47,762 nt of DNA from CAYOZN01 sp964408455 (lineage in GTDB: Bacteria; Planctomycetota; Phycisphaerae; UBA1845; UTPLA1): contig CAYOZN010000034.1 in NCBI GenBank assembly GCA_964408455.1, forward strand, positions 1 through 47,762, in the 5' to 3' direction. A program made the translations under genes and the position numbers. How positions within the stretch are numbered: position 1 is the first letter of the stretch; each line of letters opens with the position of its first letter. The notes below the pieces were generated by a model. That model was given only the letters and a program-made list of their open reading frames with translations. It was not told the DNA's origin and did not search any database. This document shows, in pieces, positions 42,201-47,762 of the stretch.

Positions 42201-42447
42201 CTTCGCAAAGAAGGCCTACGAGGCGGCGGCGGCCGAACTGCTCAAGGTCGACATCCTCTACGCCTATCCCGAGTGGAGCGCGGCCGCTCTGTTCGAAGCC
42301 GGCCGCTGCTTCGAGGCCCTCGCCCGCCGCGCCGAGGCCCGCCAGCAGTTTGAAGCCGTCGTCGCCCGCTTTGCCGGAAGCCGCTGGGCCGACATGTCCG
42401 CCGAGCGCCTGCGCCAGGCGGCAGATACCGGGCTGCCCGGAAGATAG
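39292..42447 (+). CDS. Giant exported TPR-repeat protein of the second Exb cluster
   Basis: The 1051-residue protein is read from ATG 39292 with GGAGG seven bases upstream. A signal peptide (about 1-27, cut after 'DRAVAA') is followed by uninterrupted TPR-type repeats of about 34-37 residues, e.g. 'LLNRGLFDLAAKEYRTFLAALPDHDKAPQARYGLGVCLF', 'GRHQEALDFFQRVLDRH', 'QGKHREALSQYDRLLAKFEKSAHRVQAHFERGQVLIALDDLDQAAKAF' and 'GQLDAAIEHYRRVVTRHQGQTAARAQFQIGQCLF'. I count roughly 25 units. The layout recalls YbgF/CpoB, the TPR partner of Tol-Pal, but on a much larger scale. It lies 42 bases upstream of the ExbB gene. Confidence 0.93.
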   Translation: MKQAPSAASIAALFLTFIAVPDRAVAAAPEEVAALQAYYTGNGLLNRGLFDLAAKEYRTFLAALPDHDKAPQARYGLGVCLFRSNKLDDAARELEPLAELREFEFAAEVATMLGQARLAAGRHQEALDFFQRVLDRHAEHALADSAAAQYIEAAFRAGKRREARKTHRRFVDTWPRSSHRDRADYFAGLSALAEQEIADAANLFENVLKSAPASPFADHACLLAAQTRHQLNDLSRSETHYKTALENEKSPYRAEALYGLAAVYKASERDSDAAPLLDEYLEKHAADARVDLARLLRGRIYFDAGEYGDAAPLFKAAAKTDDEVGIEAAYWSAKCDLRRERYAPAAEALSGAIEKAGDHRLLPEMRYDRAIALYRGGQRDPAADALAEFLDRHGEHALAPEAALLRASTLHQLGRFEDGLKAVRLFLDRWPAHAEAAAVRLLLVEDLYFLKQYEEVIKAASDLLTDAADHPDAQIIRFRLGMAQYFLQQFDAAEKTLAAISAKAADDVRYASLPLALGDIHFQKGAWAAAVDRLSQYLRKGEDQPGADDAILKLGLSFQRQGKHREALSQYDRLLAKFEKSAHRVQAHFERGQVLIALDDLDQAAKAFDAVLASEEDSRFATPSRRHLSYIAYRKGDFREAARRFGRLARELRGREGEADAVYQQALAMVNAADNEEAQRVLERFLKKFDKDERVETARAYLAIVQSRQDRHADALKTMEEVNADRLAADLRASLNYERGWCLRRTGKADEAAGVFRALLKSDPPQRLRAHALLELADLESTAKRMPEAIAALESLRQLLDGAKDALPPELDEQASYRLGVALFQTGRMADAEKMLGRLLRDHEKSDLARSAAMFRGEALVSLSRHQDAVPCFERVIAGPADDPSRAIAMLRLGDAFATLQEWSRSTEAFARYLKDHADGAQWYQAEFGLGWATENQGQLDAAIEHYRRVVTRHQGQTAARAQFQIGQCLFAKKAYEAAAAELLKVDILYAYPEWSAAALFEAGRCFEALARRAEARQQFEAVVARFAGSRWADMSAERLRQAADTGLPGR

Positions 42448-42489
42448 GCCGCGGCACGCCGCCATTCCTGACACGGGAGTGACTTGAAC

Positions 42490-43251
42490 GTGACACCACT
42501 TTCCGCCCAACTCGTGATGCACGCCCTCGCCCAGGCCGGACCGCACGCGCCGGCGCAGATCAACTCGATCTGGGACTTCGTTCAGAAGGGCGGCCTGCTG
42601 ATGATTCCCATCGGCCTGTGCTCGCTGGTGGCCGTGGCGGTCATCGTCGAGCGCCTCCTCAGCCTTCGCAAGAGCCGCATCCTGCCCGGCGGCTTTGTCG
42701 ACGGCCTGCGGGCCGCCCTCGACGGCCCCGATGGCCGGGAAAAGGCACTGGCCTATTGTGCCAATGCGGCGACACCCGTGGCGGAAATTTTCCAGGTCGG
42801 CATCAAGCGGCTGGGCGAATCGGTCGACCTGCTCGAACGTCACGTCCAGGAGGCCGGCGAACGCGTGGTCGATCGCCTGCGCCGGCACCTGCGGATTCTC
42901 GCCGTCATCGGCTCGGTCGCGCCGCTGCTGGGCCTGCTCGGCACCATCTTCGGCATGATCGAGGCCTTTCAGACCGTCGCCGCCTCGAGCGAGGCCCTCG
43001 GAAAAACGGAACTGCTCGCCTCCGGCATCTACCAGGCCCTGATCACGACGGCCGCCGGGCTCATCGTCGCCATCCCGGTGGTGCTCTGCTATCACATGCT
43101 GGCGCTTAAGGTCGACCGCATCGTCGATGAAGTTGACCGCGTCACGGTGGAATTCGTCGAACATTACGCCCTGGGCGGCAACGGACACGCCTCGCTGAGG
43201 CTGCGGACCGAGAACGGCCACGTCGAGGCCACGGCCGCGGCGGCGACATAA
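42490..43251 (+). CDS. ExbB/TolQ-type proton channel protein
   Basis: A 253-residue three-helix protein: helix 1 'LLMIPIGLCSLVAVAVIVERLL', a cytoplasmic helical domain, helix 2 'ILAVIGSVAPLLGLLGTIFGMIEAF' and helix 3 'YQALITTAAGLIVAIPVVLCYHML' with the proton-path Thr pair. This is the TolQ/ExbB size and order. GTG 42490 has GGGAG ten bases upstream; TTG 42484 would be too close. It is followed by an ExbD gene after 38 bases. Unlike the first ExbB, it has no signal peptide or long tail. Confidence 0.93.
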   Translation: MTPLSAQLVMHALAQAGPHAPAQINSIWDFVQKGGLLMIPIGLCSLVAVAVIVERLLSLRKSRILPGGFVDGLRAALDGPDGREKALAYCANAATPVAEIFQVGIKRLGESVDLLERHVQEAGERVVDRLRRHLRILAVIGSVAPLLGLLGTIFGMIEAFQTVAASSEALGKTELLASGIYQALITTAAGLIVAIPVVLCYHMLALKVDRIVDEVDRVTVEFVEHYALGGNGHASLRLRTENGHVEATAAAAT

Positions 43252-43289
43252 CCGGGCATAGCGCCCGGGCCGAGGCGAAAAACAGTCGC

Positions 43290-43703
43290 ATGCGTATTCG
43301 ATCCAAAAACCAGGATGAAGGCGTTGCCATCGAGATGACACCAATCATCGACATGGTCTTTCTGCTGTTGATCTTCTTTCTGGTGGCCACCACGTTTCAC
43401 CAGGCCGAGCGGGAGATGCAGATCGCCCTTCCCTTCGCAAAGGCCTCCGGGCCCATCAGCGCCGTTCTGAAGGAGATGATCATCAACGTCGATGCCACCG
43501 GCCAGATCTTCGTTGGCGGCCGGGCCGTCACCCAGGAACAGCTCGGCCAGTTGATCGCCGACGCCGTCAGGCAGAATCCCGACCAGAAGGTGACGGTGCG
43601 CGGCGATCGCAACGCGACATATGCCCACGTCGTCGCGGCCCTGGACGTGTGCAAGGCCAACGGAATTCAGGAGCCGTTTCTGGACACGGTCCTGGCGCCC
43701 TGA
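43290..43703 (+). CDS. ExbD/TolR-type protein
   Basis: The 137-residue protein has the canonical ExbD start: 'EMTPIIDMVFLLLIFFLVATTF' with Asp21 at the membrane helix, then 'EMQIALPFAKASG' and the periplasmic fold with 'VTVRGDRNATYAHVVAALDVCKANGI'. It should sit in the ExbB pore and transmit force into the periplasm. The next gene begins 75 bases downstream. There is one ExbD here, against two in the first cluster. Confidence 0.95.
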   Translation: MRIRSKNQDEGVAIEMTPIIDMVFLLLIFFLVATTFHQAEREMQIALPFAKASGPISAVLKEMIINVDATGQIFVGGRAVTQEQLGQLIADAVRQNPDQKVTVRGDRNATYAHVVAALDVCKANGIQEPFLDTVLAP

Positions 43704-43778
43704 GCACACATGCGCGGCGCGACCACGGCGCCTGTCCGGCCGTGTCCGAGCTCACTCGACTGAACTTCGGCGGATGGA

Positions 43779-46700
43779 ATGAAGCGATTCATCCTGATTT
43801 CTGTTTCGCTCCTGGCCCTGGGCGGCCTCGTCCTCGGCGGGTACGCCGCCTGGAAGCTGTGGCCGCGCACCACGACCTATTACACCGACGCCGCCACCAT
43901 TCGCACCGATGCCGCCGCTACCGATCCGCGCGACGTGCTCTGGCAGCCGCCGTCGATCCTGGCGGGGCTGGACGCCGGGTCCGACGCATCCGAACCCGCC
44001 TTGTCCGCCGACGGGCGCACCCTCGTCTTCGTACGCGGCCGGGCTGGTCACGACGCCGAGCTATACCACTCGTCGCTGGACGAAAGCGGGCGGTGGTCGT
44101 CGCCACGACCGTTGACCGAGCTGAACACGGGCTACGACGAACTCGGCCCGTCGCTCTCGGCCGATGGCCGCACGCTCTACTATTACTCCGATCGGCCCGG
44201 CAGTGTCGGCGGATACGACATTTGGACCGCACGGCGCGGCGAAAGCGGATGGACGCCGCCGGCCAACGCAGGGCCGCTGGTCAACACCGACAGCAGCGAA
44301 ACGTCGCCCGCCCTCTCGCCGGACGGTCGGCGGCTCTATTTCGCGTCGGACCGTCCGGCAGGCGGTGCCAGCCAGGCGACATTCGCTCCCGCCCATTCCG
44401 AGCCGGCGGCCAATGAGACGGCCGGCCCGCGGCAGTATGATTTGTACGTAACCGAACTGCTGGCGGATGGTCCCGCCGCCGCCACGCCAGTCGCCGGCGT
44501 CAATTCGGCCGACAACGAAGCTGCGCCCGCCGTCAGCCCCTATGGTGATTTCCTGTACTTTGCCTCGAACCGCGGCGGGGGCCACGGCGGATACGATCTG
44601 TACCGCGCGCGTTTCGTCGACGGCGCCCTGCAGGCACCGGAGAATCTCGGAGCGGACGTCAACACGGCCGCCAACGAGCTGGACCCCGAGGTGCACCTCG
44701 GCGGCTTCGCCATGCTCTTCAGCTCCGACCGGAGCGAAGGTGCCGCAGCTGCGGCATTAGCCGGCGCGCGGCGGCCCTACCGGCTTTACCAGGTCAAGTC
44801 GCGCGAGGTGTTCCGGCAGGCCCATACCCAGCGCGGCGAAATCGACTGGGCCGAACTTTGGCGGTTGATCGCGCCAAACCTGCTGTGGGCAGCCCTGGCC
44901 TTGCTGCTGATACTGCTCTTTTTTTCCCTGATGCGCGACTTTCGCGAGCGGCAGATTGGGCTGCTCGCCAGATGCCTGCTGGCGTCGCTGTTCATTCACC
45001 TGCTGCTCATGCTGCTGTTCAACGTGTGGCAGGTGACCACGGCGCTTGCCGACGCCATGGGCGGCCGCAGTCGCATGCAGATCGCGCTGGTCTCCACGGC
45101 AGCGGGCAGCGAGATCGGCCGCCAGATTCGCGGCGAACTGACCGATGCGTCGCGGCCGCAGACGCTGGATTTGGCGGCGCGGATGGACTTCAGTCCTCCC
45201 GTGGACGACGCGCCGGAACCGGCGGCGGAGGCCGTAACTGTTCCGCAAACCCGCGCCGGCCTTGAAACGGTGGCCACTGCCGTAACAACGACACCGCGTG
45301 AAGCCGATCTGGACGCAACTGCCGTGGCCGAGCCGGTCGCCGTGGCATCGGCCGAGCAGGTGCCGGCGCCGTCGGCCGACGTGCCGTTCGATGTTCCCGA
45401 TGCCGCGTCGCCCAGCGATGCGGTCGAATCCGCTCCAGCGGAGCCGGCGGCCGAGCCGGTTCAGACGCCGTCCCCCGCGTCGGCGGAGTTGGTGAATGCG
45501 GAGGCCTTCGAGCCCCGGCGGTCCCACGAATCCCCGCGTTCGTTGTCGACCGATGCCGTGGCAGAGGCACAGCCGCAGGCCAGCGTAACGGCGGACGCAA
45601 CAGAGGCCGGCCCCAGCGACGACTGGACGCCGAACCCTCCCACTGCGGTGCATGCGGTGGAAGCGCGGGAAGTGGACGCCGCCATCGCCGCACCGGACGA
45701 ACCAGCCCCGCTTGCGCAAGCCGAGCCTTCGATCGAGGCGCCGCGGGCCGTCGCCGTCCGAAATGCGGGCAAGGCGGCATTTACGCCGACGACGCAGCCC
45801 GCCGAGGCCGAGCATGCGCTCCACGCCGAGCCTGTGAGTGCCGTCGATACGGCGGTTGCCCGTTCGGAGCCGGTGCGAACCGATCCGAACGCCCGCGAGG
45901 CGGTGCACGACCCCGGGAACGTCGCAGTATCCGAGATTGCGGCAGAGCCGGAACCACTGAGGCTCGCGCGTGTCGATGGTACGATCCGGCTGCCGAGGGA
46001 TGAGGCGACAGGAGAACCGGCCGACTCGGAATCGAATGCGAGCCTGGCCGCTGCCGAATCGGCGACGATGCGCGCGGATGCCATATTCGACGATTCGCAC
46101 GATGCCGCGCGCCAGCCCGTGGACCTCGTCGCGCCCGCGACCGGCGCGGCGAATCCGGACGAGTTTGCCGGCCCTGCGGCGGCGGCTGTCGCAAATGCGA
46201 AAGAGGCCGATTGGCACGGTAAGCCCGCGTCGGGCGAGCCGGCGGCGGTAGCTGTCACGCTCGCGGCACGCGTCGACATCCCGCTCGCTGCGCCGGAAGA
46301 CGCCGCGACTTCCCAGTACGATGCCGAGTCGTCGACCGCCCCGGTCGCCAGCGAGCCCGAAATCCCGCGGCTGGCCGCCGCCGGTGAATCGACGAGCGCC
46401 GATGCCCCGGAAGAAGTGCGGCTCGCGCCCGTTCGCGTCGAAGTTGCGCTGGCGGCGCCGGCCGATGCGAAGATTGACGCGGCGGATACCGGACAATCGG
46501 CGTCAGCGCCGGCAGCGACCATGCCCCGCGTCGGGCTGGAGCCGGCCGCTGCCCCGCTGGCGGCACTGCAACTTTCCCCGGTCCTTGACCTGGTTGCCGC
46601 CGAGTCGCCCGGCACGGCGGCGTCGGGATACGCCCCGGCGACGCCGGCACGCGAAGTGCCTCGTCTTGCGGCGGCGGGCGACGCGTCCGACATCGACGCG

Positions 46701-47579
46701 CCGCGGGAAGTGCGCCTGTCGCCAGACCCGCTTAGTGCCAACGAACTATCATCGCCGCCGGTGGTTCTTGATGCCGCGGCCGGCGACGCCGAGGCCGATC
46801 GCGATGCGCCCGTGCCGAATGCCGCGCCTGGCGACGCCGACCACTCGCCGCCGCAGCGCCTCGCGGCCTTGTCGCTGGGCCTTCCCGCCGAAACCGAGCA
46901 GCCGCTCGCCATCGTGCACGGCCGCGTGCTCGATGCCCGCACCGGCGCGCCGATCGACGCGGCCGCCGTGCGGCTGGTGCTCGTCGAGGGCGAGCCGCTG
47001 GTCGTGCACACCGATCCCGCAGGTCAGTACCGGCTCGAAATCCCGCCGGTGCCGGACAATTTTGCACTCTCGGCCTCTGCCGAGGGCTACGTGCCCGGCA
47101 GCCTTAATGTCTCGGCGGCGGCACTCACACACGGGCCGGTGCGGGCCGACTTTCGCCTCGACGAAGTGACCGAGACGATCATCGCCCTGGAGGACGAGCC
47201 GGACGTGCACCACCTGGGCAACGATCGCTTCGAAGGGCGCGTGAACAGCCAGTTCCAGCGCGAAAGCGAGGGCAGTGTGCACCGCGCGACGTTCGTCCTG
47301 GGCGAGGAGCACAATCTGGACGGCGTCGTCGGCGCGGAGATTCATCTTCTGGCCAAGGGCGTGCAGTGCCCGCACGTGCTGCGCATCAACGGTCACCTGG
47401 TGTCGCGGCGATTGCGCAGCAGCCCGGCCGACGGCAGCTTTGGCGAATTCCGGGCCGAGTTCGATCCCGCCTGGCTGCGGACCGGCGTGAACCGGTTCAA
47501 ACTGACGGCAAAGGAATGTCGCGGCGATCTGGACGATTTTGAATTCGTAAACGTGCGGATCCAGCTGCATCGCGACTGA
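43779..47579 (+). CDS. Giant membrane protein: TolB-like propeller, acidic arm, CarboxypepD-like domain
   Basis: This 1266-residue protein has an unusual order. A helix (5-25) is followed by five PD40/TolB-like propeller units (about 55-345), each with the 'PALSADGRTLVF' / 'PALSPDGRRLYFASDRP' pattern. Two adjacent transmembrane helices come next (about 363-386 and 396-420), then a region of about 600 residues rich in Ala, Glu, Asp and Pro (430-1040) with at least one 97-residue repeat period. A carboxypeptidase-regulatory-like beta domain follows (about 1043-1130, 'HGRVLDARTGAPIDAAAVRL'), and last a beta-rich domain (about 1135-1266). TolB propellers, TolQ/TolR-like partners and TPR proteins recall Tol-Pal, but here the parts are fused and tethered, and no TolA or Pal is seen. 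The long arm could span the periplasm, as TolA does. Confidence 0.87.
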   Translation: MKRFILISVSLLALGGLVLGGYAAWKLWPRTTTYYTDAATIRTDAAATDPRDVLWQPPSILAGLDAGSDASEPALSADGRTLVFVRGRAGHDAELYHSSLDESGRWSSPRPLTELNTGYDELGPSLSADGRTLYYYSDRPGSVGGYDIWTARRGESGWTPPANAGPLVNTDSSETSPALSPDGRRLYFASDRPAGGASQATFAPAHSEPAANETAGPRQYDLYVTELLADGPAAATPVAGVNSADNEAAPAVSPYGDFLYFASNRGGGHGGYDLYRARFVDGALQAPENLGADVNTAANELDPEVHLGGFAMLFSSDRSEGAAAAALAGARRPYRLYQVKSREVFRQAHTQRGEIDWAELWRLIAPNLLWAALALLLILLFFSLMRDFRERQIGLLARCLLASLFIHLLLMLLFNVWQVTTALADAMGGRSRMQIALVSTAAGSEIGRQIRGELTDASRPQTLDLAARMDFSPPVDDAPEPAAEAVTVPQTRAGLETVATAVTTTPREADLDATAVAEPVAVASAEQVPAPSADVPFDVPDAASPSDAVESAPAEPAAEPVQTPSPASAELVNAEAFEPRRSHESPRSLSTDAVAEAQPQASVTADATEAGPSDDWTPNPPTAVHAVEAREVDAAIAAPDEPAPLAQAEPSIEAPRAVAVRNAGKAAFTPTTQPAEAEHALHAEPVSAVDTAVARSEPVRTDPNAREAVHDPGNVAVSEIAAEPEPLRLARVDGTIRLPRDEATGEPADSESNASLAAAESATMRADAIFDDSHDAARQPVDLVAPATGAANPDEFAGPAAAAVANAKEADWHGKPASGEPAAVAVTLAARVDIPLAAPEDAATSQYDAESSTAPVASEPEIPRLAAAGESTSADAPEEVRLAPVRVEVALAAPADAKIDAADTGQSASAPAATMPRVGLEPAAAPLAALQLSPVLDLVAAESPGTAASGYAPATPAREVPRLAAAGDASDIDAPREVRLSPDPLSANELSSPPVVLDAAAGDAEADRDAPVPNAAPGDADHSPPQRLAALSLGLPAETEQPLAIVHGRVLDARTGAPIDAAAVRLVLVEGEPLVVHTDPAGQYRLEIPPVPDNFALSASAEGYVPGSLNVSAAALTHGPVRADFRLDEVTETIIALEDEPDVHHLGNDRFEGRVNSQFQRESEGSVHRATFVLGEEHNLDGVVGAEIHLLAKGVQCPHVLRINGHLVSRRLRSSPADGSFGEFRAEFDPAWLRTGVNRFKLTAKECRGDLDDFEFVNVRIQLHRD

Positions 47580-47646
47580 TTTTTTCCGATCAACACACCA
47601 AAATCGCGCACTCCAGGGACAACCGAGTTCGATGACCGAAATTCGT

Positions 47647-47762
47647 GAGTCCCGTCAGGGACGATCGAGAATAGCCCAGCACTTCAGCGCTGGGATTGAC
47701 GCCGCGCCAGCGCGAGAGTCCCGTAGGGACGACTGAAAATAGCCCAGCACTTCAGTGCTGGG
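47647..47762. repeat. Hairpin repeat element, two tandem copies, cut by window edge
   Basis: Copy 1 (47647-47694) and copy 2 (47716-47762) share GAGTCCCGT..GGGACGA, then AATAGCCCAGCACTTCAG and a closing GCTGGG. Each holds two hairpins, GTCCC/GGGAC and CCCAGC/GCTGGG. Copy 2 reaches the end of the window, so more copies may follow. No gene is coded. Confidence 0.85.

Noticed and set aside
44757..46496. Minus-strand frame of 579 codons under the giant membrane protein
   Set aside because: The translation is dominated by Arg and Gly with no start signal and mirrors the Ala/Glu-rich arm; the plus-strand gene has clear domains on both sides.

Overview
The window looks like chromosomal DNA of a GC-rich Gram-negative-type bacterium, most likely a planctomycete (phylum Planctomycetota; the class cannot be fixed from this window). 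The grounds are: strong G/C preference at third codon positions; clusters of von Willebrand A protein, ExbB, ExbD and very large exported TPR proteins; a secreted HExxH peptidase of a kind common in that phylum; and short intergenic repeat elements with inverted-repeat ends. This is an inference from gene content, since no rRNA gene is present. There is no CRISPR array, no complete tRNA, no transposase and no phage structural gene.

Layout. 1-6209 (minus): a metal- or peptide-export-like operon. A cysteine-rich exported protein has its own good promoter, followed by an HlyD-type adaptor, a LolD/MacB-type ATPase, two FtsX-type permeases and a lipoprotein cut by the window edge. 6413-7651: ornithine aminotransferase. 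7.8-10.6 kb: a small accessory island with an AbiE-like two-gene module (winged-helix protein with a PD-(D/E)XK-like N-terminus, then a nucleotidyltransferase). Direct/palindromic repeats flank it, and a 3'-half tRNA-Gly-like fragment lies just outside its right end. 10787-12782: a PerR-type regulator and a di-haem cytochrome c peroxidase, ended by a strong terminator. 12989-17596 (minus): carA-carB, with an in-frame repeat-bearing insert in carB. 17941-19350: tyrosine phenol-lyase.

19439-30461 (minus): a long envelope cluster, probably transcribed VWA protein - ExbB - ExbD - ExbD - TPR protein (906 aa) - OB-like membrane protein, then a large secreted protein and a GT4 glycosyltransferase. 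30908-32104: an exported TPR protein. 32240-33226: a sugar isomerase-like TIM barrel. 33.3-35.7 kb: small hypothetical genes, a DUF433/DUF5615 toxin-antitoxin pair and two copies of a 105-bp dispersed element. 35703-38856: a secreted HExxH peptidase, a FolD homologue with two altered catalytic positions and a membrane protein. 39292-47579 (plus): a second envelope cluster: 1051-aa TPR protein, ExbB, ExbD and a 1266-aa protein joining a TolB-like propeller, membrane helices and a long low-complexity arm ending in two beta domains.

The two Exb clusters are the main theme. Both carry proton-channel (ExbB/ExbD) genes next to giant periplasmic TPR proteins and a membrane-anchored partner, but neither has a recognisable TonB, TolA or Pal. 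They may power an unusual envelope-spanning machine. The AbiE-like island is the best candidate for a mobile defence or toxin-antitoxin module.
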